Shown: positions 7,150 through 16,551, numbered from the stretch's first letter. The stretch is 30,377 nucleotides of DNA from Methanobrevibacter_A sp964547125 (GCA_964547125.1 CAZJLS010000013.1:1-30377); one strand, 5' to 3'. Notes: a model not told the origin generated them from the letters alone. A program made the numbers and translations.

Positions 7150-9897
7150 TTATGTTTTAACTTTACTTATACCATTTTCTTTTACGATATTTATAACATT
7201 ATCAGCTGCAGACTCTAATTCAGAATCATGAGTAACAATAATCATTTGAGGAATTAAATTCATACTTCTAATTATATCTACAAGTTCTTGTCTTCTATAA
7301 CTATCCAAATGTATTGTTGGCTCATCTAATAATATAGCATCTATACTTCCTTGCCCCATACTTTGTGTTATACCCAAACGTAATGCAATTGCAATTGCTA
7401 TCTTTTCTCCCCCACTTACCATATCTAAATTAGATTCACCTTCTGGTCCGTATATTTTCACACTGAAATCTTCACTTATTAATAAGTCACTATAATTGAA
7501 ATTGAATTTTTCAAAGAATTTTTTTGTATTAGCCTGTATTGATGGTCTTGATTTTTCTCTTATGTCTTTTTGAACACCCTCACGACTAAATGCATCACGT
7601 ATTGTGTTTAAAAATTCCATATAGTCATTTAAATTAATTAAATCATTTTTGATTTCTTTGTTTCTTTCTATTTTCTCCTGATAATCGTTTATACTTTTGT
7701 TTAATTCTGTTATTTGTCCTTTTAATTGTGATTCTTTTAGTATTACTTTATTTAAGTCTTCAGTTAATCTTTGATAAGTGTCTGTTATCTGTTTGTATTT
7801 TCTCTCATCAAATCTTATAGTTTTTAGAGTTTCTTCTATCTTTTTTATTGCCTCATTTTTCATTTTCATTTCATTTGTTTTCTCATCAAATCTTGTTTTT
7901 ACATTATTTTCTGCAAGTACTTGTCCTTGTAGTTGATCATATCTTTTTGATTTTGAGGCTAAATCTTTTATTTTTTCATCTAATTCTTCATTGCTTATAT
8001 TTTCACTTAGTAGTATGTCTTTGCTTGAGTATTCTTGTCTTTGATCTTGTAAGTGTTTTTTCTTGTTTTCTAATGAGAATAGTTTTTCTTTTATTTCTGA
8101 TTCACTTCCATAATCACTTAATTTTCCCACTGTTATTTGATATTTTTCAAAGTGTGGTTTGAGTTCTTCATGGTTTTTCTCTTCTGCTTTTAGTGTTCTT
8201 GAAATTTTAACAAAGTCTTCTTCTTTATCTTTTCTAAGCAGTAATTTTGCTGTTAAATCATTTATTTTTAAAGTGTTATCTTTTATTTTTTTATGTATCA
8301 TCTGATAATTGTAGAATCTATTGTTTATACTGTTTAGTTCTTTTAGTTTTATTTTATAGGCATTTGTTTCTAAATTTGTTCTTTCTATGATACTTTTTAT
8401 TTCTTCTATTTTTTCTTGTGCTTGTGTTATTGTTTGATTTGATGTGTTGTTTAGTTCTTCTTTTTTATCTTCAGTTAATGGTGATTGACATACTGGACAT
8501 TGATCACCTATTGTTTCTAAATCTTTTATTGATTTTTTAGCATCTGTTATTTTTGATTTTAATACTGCTATTTGATTGTTTTTATTTTTTATTTCTTCTT
8601 CTCTTGATTCTATTTCTTGAGTTACAATTCCTTCAAGTTTTAATATTAAATCTTTTATCTTCTTTAGTGGTAGGTCTTTTTTGAATTCATCTGTTAGTGG
8701 TGTTACGATTTCTTGTATTTCATTATAGAAGTTTTGTATTTCTGCATTGTTGTTTTTTATTTCTTGTTCATAGTTTATTCTTTCTATTTCCAGTTGTTTA
8801 TATGTGTTTAATTCTGTTTCTAGTTGTCTTTTTTTATCTTCAAGTTTGTTGATTTTTGTTTCTACTTTTGCATATGAGTCGGCATATGGTTTTTCTTCTT
8901 TTATTGTATTGTTTATTTCATCTAGTTTTGATGCTTTTTCTATCATATGTTTTCTTTCTGTATCTAAGGTTTCTAGTTTATGTGATATTTCTTTGAATTC
9001 TTGATATATTGGTAGTTTTTTTGCATATTTTTCTAGGCGTTTCATTTCTGTTTTGTTTCTTTGGATTTCGTCTAGTTCGTTTTGGAGGTTTCTGCGCTCT
9101 ATAGTTATGTTTTCAAATATTTCTTCTTCTGCATTTAATTTTGTTTGATTTTCTTCATATTCTTGTTTTGCTTTTTCTAGTTTCTCTTTATATTCTTCTG
9201 TTTCCTTATGTTTGGTTTGTAGTTCTTCTATCCTTTCATTGAAGTATATTATGTTTTTTTGTATGGTTTCTTGTTCTTCTTTTTTACGGTTTAGGTTGTA
9301 TGTTAGTTCGTTTTCGTCAGCTATTCTTCCTTTTAATTCTGCTGCTTTTTTATCATACTCATTTATTAATGGTAATGTGTTTTCCCATGCTTTTTCTAAA
9401 TCATCAAGTTTTAAAAGTTTTCCTATTAGTTTTTTACGTTCTGCAGGTTTTTTATTAACTAATTCTGCTATTTCCCCTTGTCTTATATATATTGCATTTA
9501 TGAATAAATCAGTATCAAGACCTAATAATGATTCTATTTCCTTATTTACATTACTATCTCCTGTTGTGATTATTTGTCTGTGATCTGGTGAGTGTACTTT
9601 TCTTAATTCTGCAGATGATGATGATTTTGTTTTTGAACGTGTTACCTGGAATTCTTCACCATTTACATCAAAATGTAAAGTTACACTCATTCTTTCATCT
9701 TCACTTGATGTTCTAACTAGATAATCTATTTTAGATGATGCATGTTTTTTAAATAGTGCAAAGCTTATTGCTTCAAATATTGTTGATTTTCCAGCACCAT
9801 TTTCACCTACAATAATTGTTATCCCATTATTAAAGTTTATTTTAGTGTTTTTGTATGATTTGAAGTTTTTTAATTCTAATTGTTTGAAAATAACCAT
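7150..9897 (-). CDS. rad50: DNA double-strand break repair ATPase Rad50
   Basis: 915 residues, an SMC-like ATPase that works with Mre11 at DNA ends. N-terminal Walker A GENGAGKST (31-39), a long coiled coil of heptad-rich Lys/Glu sequence (about 180-760), a central zinc hook CPVC (467-470) that joins two Rad50 molecules, then the ABC signature SGGE (828-831) and Walker B LLDEP (856-860) with the D-loop HLDS and switch HD (VTHD). The ATG is 5 bp after the mre11 stop, so it is the last gene of nurA-herA-mre11-rad50. The domain order and length are complete; no sign of decay. Confidence 0.97.
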   Translation of the reverse strand: MVIFKQLELKNFKSYKNTKINFNNGITIIVGENGAGKSTIFEAISFALFKKHASSKIDYLVRTSSEDERMSVTLHFDVNGEEFQVTRSKTKSSSSAELRKVHSPDHRQIITTGDSNVNKEIESLLGLDTDLFINAIYIRQGEIAELVNKKPAERKKLIGKLLKLDDLEKAWENTLPLINEYDKKAAELKGRIADENELTYNLNRKKEEQETIQKNIIYFNERIEELQTKHKETEEYKEKLEKAKQEYEENQTKLNAEEEIFENITIERRNLQNELDEIQRNKTEMKRLEKYAKKLPIYQEFKEISHKLETLDTERKHMIEKASKLDEINNTIKEEKPYADSYAKVETKINKLEDKKRQLETELNTYKQLEIERINYEQEIKNNNAEIQNFYNEIQEIVTPLTDEFKKDLPLKKIKDLILKLEGIVTQEIESREEEIKNKNNQIAVLKSKITDAKKSIKDLETIGDQCPVCQSPLTEDKKEELNNTSNQTITQAQEKIEEIKSIIERTNLETNAYKIKLKELNSINNRFYNYQMIHKKIKDNTLKINDLTAKLLLRKDKEEDFVKISRTLKAEEKNHEELKPHFEKYQITVGKLSDYGSESEIKEKLFSLENKKKHLQDQRQEYSSKDILLSENISNEELDEKIKDLASKSKRYDQLQGQVLAENNVKTRFDEKTNEMKMKNEAIKKIEETLKTIRFDERKYKQITDTYQRLTEDLNKVILKESQLKGQITELNKSINDYQEKIERNKEIKNDLINLNDYMEFLNTIRDAFSREGVQKDIREKSRPSIQANTKKFFEKFNFNYSDLLISEDFSVKIYGPEGESNLDMVSGGEKIAIAIALRLGITQSMGQGSIDAILLDEPTIHLDSYRRQELVDIIRSMNLIPQMIIVTHDSELESAADNVINIVKENGISKVKT

Positions 9898-9902
9898 CTT
9901 TA

Positions 9903-11120
9903 TTAACTCCAGTCCATTAAATCTGTTTTATGTTTTGCTACTTCCTTTTTAGTTGCAGTTTCTTTTTCTGTTGTTAAAACTCCAAATGAGTCATTATACA
10001 TTTTTTCTGTTAAAATTTGAGCTTCTTCCATTTTATTAAATTTTAAATTATCATATAAGTCTGTTATGAAATTATCTGCCCCTTCTATTTTTGAATCTTT
10101 AACATATTCTTTTAAGAATCCCTTTGGATTTAATGAATTTAATTCTTCAGTTATTACTGTCTCAGGAGCATCAGTTAAACTAAAGGTTGGTCTAACTTGT
10201 AAGGCATACTCGTCTAAATATTTATGCACTGTATCATATGCATCTTGAGTGTTGAATTTATCTCCTTGAATAGTTACATTTATTATTGGTTCAACTTTAA
10301 ATTCCTGTAACTTATTTTTCAATGTTTGCAGTTCAGTTAATAAGTTATTATGTTCTATAACAACATTTAGAAATTCTCTTTGAATATCAACTATTTTACG
10401 TTCTGTTTCCACTTTACCATTTTTAATTGTAGTTATAACATATCCTTTTTTATTTTTCCAATAATCTCTTACTTCACTTGTTTTCCATATTTCTGTTGAA
10501 CCTGGATAGACTAATCTTCCCTCACCATATTCAACATTAATATAATTATGTAAATGTCCCATCGCATAATAGTGGAAGTTTTCAGGTAATGTTCCAATTT
10601 CTAATTCATAATTAAAAGGCATAAACTTATCTATTCCCTGATGAAGTACAATTATACGAGTATCATATTCCTGTGCTTTTACACTTCTTTTTTCCATATC
10701 CCCATATAATTGACGTTTATAGGATACTGGTGTGAATTCCACACCTCCAATATACACATTTCCATCAAAAATATATTCTGGTACATTTGGACTTAATAAA
10801 TGCAAGCCTTGATTTCTATATAAAACCTGTGGAGGTATTGAATCTTTTTTAAGTGAAATATCATGATTTCCAGACAATGCATAAACTGGAATACCTGCAT
10901 CATTAAGACTTTTTAATGCTTTTTGAAAAACAAAATGCGCTCTATTTGATGGACGATTAGTTTCAAATAAATCCCCACTATGTATTACAAAATCAACATC
11001 CTCACGTATAATATCACCAACTACACGTGCAAATGTTTTATAAAAATCATCTTCACGATCTTGCAAGCCATATTGTCTATATCCCAAATGAGTGTCTGAT
11101 AAATGTGCAAATCTAACCAT
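9903..11120 (-). CDS. mre11: DNA double-strand break repair nuclease Mre11
   Basis: 405 residues from the ATG at 11120. The calcineurin-like phosphoesterase motifs are present: D9-x-H11 (SDTHLG), GD at 49-50 (HSGDLFE), GNHD at 84-87, a later H in VLHQG and the MGHLHNY pair. Together they bind two Mn ions and give 3'-5' exo- and endonuclease activity. The C-terminal part contains the capping and Rad50-binding regions. The frame continues 16 codons upstream to an ATG at 11168 inside herA, but GGTGAT five bases before 11120 and the family N-terminus MVRFAHLSDTHLG decide for the shorter start. It lies 34 bp after herA and 5 bp before rad50. Confidence 0.96.
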   Translation of the reverse strand: MVRFAHLSDTHLGYRQYGLQDREDDFYKTFARVVGDIIREDVDFVIHSGDLFETNRPSNRAHFVFQKALKSLNDAGIPVYALSGNHDISLKKDSIPPQVLYRNQGLHLLSPNVPEYIFDGNVYIGGVEFTPVSYKRQLYGDMEKRSVKAQEYDTRIIVLHQGIDKFMPFNYELEIGTLPENFHYYAMGHLHNYINVEYGEGRLVYPGSTEIWKTSEVRDYWKNKKGYVITTIKNGKVETERKIVDIQREFLNVVIEHNNLLTELQTLKNKLQEFKVEPIINVTIQGDKFNTQDAYDTVHKYLDEYALQVRPTFSLTDAPETVITEELNSLNPKGFLKEYVKDSKIEGADNFITDLYDNLKFNKMEEAQILTEKMYNDSFGVLTTEKETATKKEVAKHKTDLMDWS

Positions 11121-11154
11121 AAAAATATCACCAAAAAAATATTGTGTTTTTCTT

Positions 11155-12693
11155 TTAATAATCTCCACGCAAACTATCTAAATCTTCTTTTTGTCTTTTT
11201 AACTCTTCTTCATCTTCTTTTATACCTTTAGCCCACACATCAAGAATATCTAAATCTCCACCACGAGTTTTACCTTTAAAACTATTAATCTTAACAAGTG
11301 CAGGAATACGAGTCATCATACCTAAAACTAAAGCTTCACCAATATTTAAACCAGGTAACTGTTGAATTAAATCATCAGATAAAGATTCAGATGAATTTTG
11401 AACATGCTGTTGATCTTTAGGTTCAACAAGTCTTAAAATAATCATATTATTAGCCTGTGATAAGGTTTCACTATCAACAGATTTAGGTGATTGACTAACT
11501 AAACATAAACCTAAACCAAACTTACGACCTTCACGTGCAATACGTGTAATCCAATACTTACATTTAGTATTACGATTATTAGGTGCGAGAATATGAGCCT
11601 CTTCAAGTACAAAAAATACTGGAACTTTTAAACCCTCATCAACTTCTTGTTTAACAATAGATTTCCTACTTTTAAGTGCATTTCTTAAAACATGAGAAAC
11701 AACAACCTCAGATGTATTCTCATCAACTTGACCCAAATCTAAAACATTACACATTCCAGGTTTAATTTTAGATAAAATATTAGAAGTATTAGTATCTAAA
11801 AGCTTACCATATTTAGCCTGCAAATCCTCCATCTTATTTAAAACATCCAAAATAGCATTATACTCTTTAGAATTATATTCATCACTATCCTTATCCCCTC
11901 TTGGAATAGACCATTTTTCAAGTATTAAAATTAAAGCTTCAATAAAATCATTAGACTCCTCAGTACCATTTTGCATATTCTCTTGAGCCACTTTAAAAGC
12001 CTTACGGAACCATCTCTCCTGATTACTTGCATTAGTTGGAATACTAGCTAACCTTTTAATCTCATCAAACTCCATATACTTAGGATTAATAATAGGTTTA
12101 ATCGGATTAACACTACCATTAGTAAAATCAGCACTCACATACTCACTATGCATATCAAAAACAAAAATACAACCATTACAAGCAAGCAACTCATCAATCA
12201 AAACAGAAACAGTATTAGACTTACCAGCACCAGTCATAGCAAGAATAGCTAAATGACGAGAAACCATACTATTAACATTAACACCAAACTCAACATCACT
12301 TTGATTAATAAGAGAACCAATCTGAATACTATTATCCTGACGGAAAACCTCCCTTAAAATATCCTCATCAGCTTTTATAACAGGAGTTCCAGGAGGAGCA
12401 GGAATACGAGGCAAACGAAGATTATCATTAACATCCCCTAAAAGACTAATATTACCTTTCACATAATAATCATTGCCTTCAATATTACGTATCTTCTCAA
12501 TATTTTCAGGATTATAAATATCCCCATTTAAAGCAACAGAACCTCTAACTAAAGATTCAATCATACCCAAAACAAGATAATTATCATATTCAATAATAAC
12601 ATATTCACCAACACTTGGCATCTTCTTACTAATAAAACTTAAACTTGTAACACTTGTCTCTCCAATACAATTACCAATAATCTTACTATTCAT
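11155..12693 (-). CDS. herA: Bipolar DNA translocase/helicase HerA
   Basis: 512 residues. A hexameric FtsK-like ATPase that, with NurA, resects DNA ends for homologous recombination. N-terminal HAS-like beta-barrel (about 1-100), Walker A MTGAGKSNT (153-161), VFDMHSEY after it, Walker B-type FFVLEEAHIL, the RIAREGRKFGLGLCLVSQSP arginine/sensor region, and a C-terminal Asp/Glu/Lys-rich tail. The ATG overlaps the nurA stop by 4 bp (ATGA), a classical coupling of the two partners. Mre11 follows. All motifs look intact. Confidence 0.96.
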   Translation of the reverse strand: MNSKIIGNCIGETSVTSLSFISKKMPSVGEYVIIEYDNYLVLGMIESLVRGSVALNGDIYNPENIEKIRNIEGNDYYVKGNISLLGDVNDNLRLPRIPAPPGTPVIKADEDILREVFRQDNSIQIGSLINQSDVEFGVNVNSMVSRHLAILAMTGAGKSNTVSVLIDELLACNGCIFVFDMHSEYVSADFTNGSVNPIKPIINPKYMEFDEIKRLASIPTNASNQERWFRKAFKVAQENMQNGTEESNDFIEALILILEKWSIPRGDKDSDEYNSKEYNAILDVLNKMEDLQAKYGKLLDTNTSNILSKIKPGMCNVLDLGQVDENTSEVVVSHVLRNALKSRKSIVKQEVDEGLKVPVFFVLEEAHILAPNNRNTKCKYWITRIAREGRKFGLGLCLVSQSPKSVDSETLSQANNMIILRLVEPKDQQHVQNSSESLSDDLIQQLPGLNIGEALVLGMMTRIPALVKINSFKGKTRGGDLDILDVWAKGIKEDEEELKRQKEDLDSLRGDY

Positions 12694-13742
12694 AACATTT
12701 CACGCCCCTGTCTTTCAACAACATCAACAATATCACTAATAGAATTCATATCCTTATTAGAAATAACAACATCATGATGAGCCTTATGCAAAAGATAAGG
12801 ATAACCATCAATACAATCTCTTTTTAAATCACTTAAAACCTTTAAACATTCCTCTTCAGATGCCCTATACGGCAACTCAAATTTCAAAACACTTTTAAAA
12901 GGTGCGAGCCTAGCATAAAAAACCGTAAACTCTAAAGATTTGAAAAACTCACCACCAACATCAAAAGTCCTCTTAAAACTCTCAGGTCTAAAAATCTTAC
13001 TATAACCCTCTTTTTTAGAATAAAAATTAAACAAAGCAATATCAGGAATATTCCAATTTAACAAATCAGTAGCACTACTAGTCTTACTAATACCCACAAT
13101 ATTCTTTTTATCCTTTAACAATTCTTCCAACAACAATGCTTTCTCAACACTTTCAAGAAAACGATAATCATCATAATTTTTAAAATGAACCGCTTCCCTA
13201 TCAAGCAAATATTTAGAGACAATAGGAATCTCATCATCAAAAAGTAACTCCTTCATAGGAGATAAAAACTTACTCAATAAACCACTCCTATCATCACGAC
13301 TTAACTCACTTTTAGGAAACAACCAAATTAAATCACCATAAAGAGAACCATCAAAAAGATAATAATCCAAATCATACTCCTTCAAACTTTTAATCGTATT
13401 CTGTAATTCAAGAATATTCATAAAACTACTTAAACGATCATCAAGTCTAGACTGATGAGGAAGACTACCAACATTACTTAACTCAATACTCTTCAAACCA
13501 TCATCACTTAAAGGATTATGAATTAAAGACTCAGCAGCAACAGCATACAAATAAAAACTAATAAAACGTTTCTTATTAAAACTACCATCACCTGCACCAA
13601 TAACAGATTTATCCTCACTTAAAGGAATAGTCTTATCAAACCAATAATTTTCCAAATTTAAATCTTTAAAATCATACTCTTCAATTTGAGTTTGTATTTC
13701 TCCCTTTTTAGATATTGCCTCTTCAATTAATGAACCTAACAT
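12690..13742 (-). CDS. nurA: 5'-3' nuclease NurA
   Basis: 350 residues. NurA is the RNase H-fold nuclease partner of HerA. The two acidic motifs are visible: IGAGDGSFN with D52 and YYLFDGSLYGDL with D131. The C-terminal part (VFYARLAPFKSVLKFELPYR, then CIDGYPYLLHKAHHDVVISN) matches the family's final motifs, including the conserved HxxV block. The stop overlaps the herA start by 4 bp. A strong purine run (AAGGGGGG) precedes the ATG by about 15 bases. The gap from the GGGP synthase stop is only 45 bp, so nurA may be read from the GGGP synthase promoter as well as its own. Confidence 0.93.
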   Translation of the reverse strand: MLGSLIEEAISKKGEIQTQIEEYDFKDLNLENYWFDKTIPLSEDKSVIGAGDGSFNKKRFISFYLYAVAAESLIHNPLSDDGLKSIELSNVGSLPHQSRLDDRLSSFMNILELQNTIKSLKEYDLDYYLFDGSLYGDLIWLFPKSELSRDDRSGLLSKFLSPMKELLFDDEIPIVSKYLLDREAVHFKNYDDYRFLESVEKALLLEELLKDKKNIVGISKTSSATDLLNWNIPDIALFNFYSKKEGYSKIFRPESFKRTFDVGGEFFKSLEFTVFYARLAPFKSVLKFELPYRASEEECLKVLSDLKRDCIDGYPYLLHKAHHDVVISNKDMNSISDIVDVVERQGREML

Positions 13743-13787
13743 AAAAAACTAATTAACCCCCCTTAAAAAAAATAAATGAAAAAAAAA

Positions 13788-14534
13788 TTATTCAGATGCC
13801 TTATGAATAGCATCAGTTATTTCACGAATCTTCGCTTCAACTTCATCAGTTTCTTCTAAAATAGTACCAGTAACAATAATATCCCCACCAGCACGTGCTG
13901 CCTTATATGCAGCCTCACCATCACGTATTCCACCACCAACAATAATAACCATATCATCTGTTGCCTTCTTAGTATACATAATCATTTCAGGAGAAATAGG
14001 AGTATCAGCACCAGAACCTGCTTCAAGATAGAAGAAACGCATACCTAATAATTCACTACTCATAGCATAACCTGCAGCAATCTTAGGTTTATTATGAGGA
14101 ACAAGATTAGCCTCACCAACAAAACCTACAGTTCCACCAGGCTCCACAACAAGATAACCCATAGGCAATGCTTCAACACCAGACTTTTTAACACTAGGAG
14201 CAGCTAAAGCTTGAGCACCAACTAACCAATAAGGATTAGAACTATTAACAAAACTCATAAACAAAATTGCATCAGCATATTTACTAACACTACTAATATT
14301 ACCAGGGAAAATGATAATAGGGTTATCCACATTTTCCTGTAAAATTTTACAAGTATCATCCACTTGTTCCTTATCCACCGTAGAACCACCAACTAATATA
14401 ATATCACTTCCACCACGCACTGCAGCATTAGCAATATTTAATGCTTCCTGAGGTGTTTGTTCATCAGGATCAATTAAGGTCATATGTAACTTTCGTGTTT
14501 CTAATAATTTTTTAATTTCACTTTCAACAGACAT
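13788..14534 (-). CDS. Geranylgeranylglyceryl phosphate synthase
   Basis: 248 residues from the ATG at 14534. Catalyses the first ether-bond step of archaeal lipid synthesis, joining geranylgeranyl diphosphate and sn-glycerol-1-phosphate on a TIM barrel. LIDPDEQ (residues 20-26) holds the Mg-binding Asp. GGST (49-52), FYLEAGSGAD and VGGGIRDGEAA are the phosphate-binding loops. An upstream ATG at 14555 exists, but the TATA-like AATATAAAATATATC centred near 14570 places transcription start near 14545, downstream of it, and homologues begin at the shorter start. AAGGAG lies 12 bases upstream of 14534. The nurA-herA-mre11-rad50 genes follow closely. Confidence 0.95.
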   Translation of the reverse strand: MSVESEIKKLLETRKLHMTLIDPDEQTPQEALNIANAAVRGGSDIILVGGSTVDKEQVDDTCKILQENVDNPIIIFPGNISSVSKYADAILFMSFVNSSNPYWLVGAQALAAPSVKKSGVEALPMGYLVVEPGGTVGFVGEANLVPHNKPKIAAGYAMSSELLGMRFFYLEAGSGADTPISPEMIMYTKKATDDMVIIVGGGIRDGEAAYKAARAGGDIIVTGTILEETDEVEAKIREITDAIHKASE

Positions 14535-14559
14535 AAAAAACTGAAACTCCTTCATTAAT

Positions 14560-14580
14560 ATAAGATATATTTTATATTAT
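14560..14580 (-). promoter_or_regulatory. TATA region of the GGGP synthase gene
   Basis: Minus strand ATAATATAAAATATATCTTA stands about 35 bp before the ATG at 14534 and would give a leader of about ten bases. It separates the house-keeping operon from the upstream PIN gene and helps to choose the GGGP synthase start. Confidence 0.4.
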
Positions 14581-14603
14581 TCTTAATAATTAAATAAAAT
14601 TTT

Positions 14604-15137
14604 TTATTTTAGATAATTATCTAAAAATTCTGAAAATGAATCAAAAGGTAACTTCATACGGTTTTTCATCATATACTTCCAAATCCTATCCCCCTCACGA
14701 CGGGTGATAAATTTACGCTGATAACATTCAAAAATAATATCACTTGTTGCAACATGCTCCAAATTATACTCTTTAATATATTTACAAATATCTCTAAAAT
14801 TATTACTTGCAACAATTCCATTATTAACAATAGCAAGTGAGATAACAGCTGCTTCACCACTACCAATACTATCCTCACCATTATTAATCAATGTAAAGAA
14901 ATAATCAGCCTCAGGCGTAAACAAATGTATTGGCCTAGTTTCAATAAAACCTTCATCTTCTAATTCTTCATAAGCATTACGTATTCTTTTAGGAGTGTTA
15001 GGATTAAATAATTCTTTTTTAACTTCACTAGGAACTAATATCTTATTAAATACTTCTTTTAGCATATCTGGGCGATTAATACCTAAAAATGATGATAATA
15101 TATCCGAATCATAAAATATTAAACAGTCCCCAAACAT
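14604..15137 (-). CDS. PIN-domain protein, candidate toxin of an XRE-ImmA-PIN cassette
   Basis: 177 residues. PIN ribonuclease pattern: FYDSDILSSF with D10/D12, VPSEVKKEL with E42, GSGEAAVISLA with E95, and VASNNFRDI with D116. This set of acidic residues is what coordinates Mg in PIN nucleases, though the third motif has Asn-Asn where many have an acid. The C-terminal part is reminiscent of the DUF3368/COG2405 style of PIN proteins, longer than a typical VapC. AGGGG stands seven bases before the ATG. It is the third gene, 30 bp after a zinc peptidase and downstream of an XRE regulator. A toxin role is inferred from context and fold only. Confidence 0.8.
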   Translation of the reverse strand: MFGDCLIFYDSDILSSFLGINRPDMLKEVFNKILVPSEVKKELFNPNTPKRIRNAYEELEDEGFIETRPIHLFTPEADYFFTLINNGEDSIGSGEAAVISLAIVNNGIVASNNFRDICKYIKEYNLEHVATSDIIFECYQRKFITRREGDRIWKYMMKNRMKLPFDSFSEFLDNYLK

Positions 15138-15167
15138 TAAATATTCCCCTTAAAATAAAATGTAAAT

Positions 15168-15881
15168 TTAAAATATATCTCCTCTAAAACCATCTAAAAG
15201 TAATTCTTTCTTTTTGCTTTTATTTATTTTACCATCATCATATGCTTCTTCAGTTTTACGTATAAATGAACCAAGAGCATAATATTCTTTGCCTTTAAAA
15301 TAAGGTTTATATAACTCTTCATCAAAACCTCTTTTTTTAGCTTCATAAGTTATACCAATATCATAAAATGCATCATATTCCTCTTCTGTAATCTCATTTT
15401 CATTTTTTAAGCGAAACAATAACGCATGATGACTTATTTGAAAATGTTGCTCTGCATAGATAATTTCATCCAACGTCCATTTATCTATACTATTATGTTG
15501 TTTGAAATTGTTTAAACCTTCAGTAGGCATTAAAAAATGAGATGCAAAATTATCTGCATTAATCTCTGATTCATCTTTTGTACCTGATGTGAAACATACA
15601 ATCTCTTTAAAACCATCTTCATATATTAAATGATATAATTCATGAGCTACAGTGAAACGTTGACGTCCTTTACTATTTAATGAATTAACAACTATTATAT
15701 CACCATAATCATTACAAGAACACATTCCACTAATATTTATATCCATAGGATAAAATAAGACTGTTAAATTTTTCATCCGAAACGGTATAACAGCAGTTAG
15801 ATTAACTAATTCTGATGGAGATAATCCCCATTTCTTTCTAAGTTCTACTGCATCTTGATTTAGAGTTTTTATATTTTTCAA
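15168..15881 (-). CDS. ImmA/IrrE family zinc metallopeptidase
   Basis: 237 residues. The gluzincin motif HELYH (residues 80-84) with the downstream ESEINADNFASHFLMP block, whose Glu106 is the expected third zinc ligand, defines the ImmA/IrrE (COG2856) family. These peptidases cleave repressors in mobile elements and some stress systems and are often paired with XRE proteins. It starts with TTG: AGGAATT overlaps the upstream stop codon (TAGGAATT) and is correctly spaced, and no ATG is present near. It lies 12 bp after the XRE gene and 30 bp before the PIN gene. The last 60 residues are charged and may contact the partner. Confidence 0.9.
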   Translation of the reverse strand: MKNIKTLNQDAVELRKKWGLSPSELVNLTAVIPFRMKNLTVLFYPMDINISGMCSCNDYGDIIVVNSLNSKGRQRFTVAHELYHLIYEDGFKEIVCFTSGTKDESEINADNFASHFLMPTEGLNNFKQHNSIDKWTLDEIIYAEQHFQISHHALLFRLKNENEITEEEYDAFYDIGITYEAKKRGFDEELYKPYFKGKEYYALGSFIRKTEEAYDDGKINKSKKKELLLDGFRGDIF

Positions 15882-15893
15882 AATATTTAATTC

Positions 15894-16217
15894 CTATAGA
15901 TTATCTAAAAATTTTAAATCCGCTCTTACCCTATTTACCGCAGCTATAGCATTTAAATCTAATTTCTCAGTATCTTCACTTCTAAATGCAATATTTACAT
16001 GAGAGAAATTGTCATTATAACCGAGTAAATATTCATAATCGCATCCATATAATGCGCATATATCACCTAGTAATGTAGTGTCTATAATTTCATCACCTTT
16101 TTCTACATTTTCTAGGTATTCTGGTGTGACATTTAAGTATTCACTTAAATCATTTATAGATAAACCCATATTTCCCCTTAAATCTTTTAGTCTTGTTAGA
16201 AATTTATCCATTTTCAC
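15894..16217 (-). CDS. XRE-family HTH regulator of the ImmA/PIN cassette
   Basis: 107 residues. The helix-turn-helix is at about residues 6-60 (LTRLKDLRGNMGLSINDLSEYLNVTPEYLENVEKG). The C-terminal part contains IAFRSEDTEKLDLNAIAAVNRV, a motif like the short linker region found in XRE proteins that travel with COG2856 peptidases. The start is GTG at 16217, five bases after GGAGC; an ATG two codons later is a weaker choice. It is first of three genes and probably represses the operon; the peptidase downstream would be expected to cleave or sense it, by analogy with ImmA-ImmR. Confidence 0.88.
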   Translation of the reverse strand: MKMDKFLTRLKDLRGNMGLSINDLSEYLNVTPEYLENVEKGDEIIDTTLLGDICALYGCDYEYLLGYNDNFSHVNIAFRSEDTEKLDLNAIAAVNRVRADLKFLDNL

Positions 16218-16551
16218 TAATGCTCCTAAAAAGATGTTATCAGTTTGTAAAAAGAAATTTTCTATTATTATCCATCACATACCACAATAAGAATTCATAA
16301 TCCTTATCTCTATTTATTAGTATGTTAAAAACTAGTATAAAATAGTTTATGATTAATAATAGAATTAATTTTTACATAAGCAAATGTATTGTTTTATATA
16401 TTATAGGTAATTTTGGTGAGCATTTGAAAAGTAATATTTAAAAAAAGTTCCAATAAAATGTTAAATGAATTAAATTTCCATCTAAATAGGGTTATAATAT
16501 GTATTTTTGTTTCAAAATTTTTTATTTAATTTTTTGAGAGGGATTTGAATT
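16218..16551. other. 334-bp region upstream of the XRE gene
   Basis: Contains the expected promoter of the XRE-ImmA-PIN operon. The only structured element I see is AAACTA (16329-16334) and TAGTTT (16343-16348) flanking a minus-strand TTTTATAC TATA-like core. It is a possible operator, but 110 bp upstream of the start. The rest is AT-rich without an open frame, tRNA or repeat. Confidence 0.3.

Noticed and set aside
11121..11168. Longer Mre11 N-terminus from the ATG at 11168
   Set aside because: It overlaps the herA 3' end, has no ribosome-binding site and precedes the normal family N-terminus; GGTGAT five bases before 11120 supports the shorter start.
14604..16217. Prophage remnant around the ImmA-like gene
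   Set aside because: ImmA/XRE pairs occur in mobile elements, but no integrase, structural phage gene or attachment repeat is near, and house-keeping genes flank the cassette.
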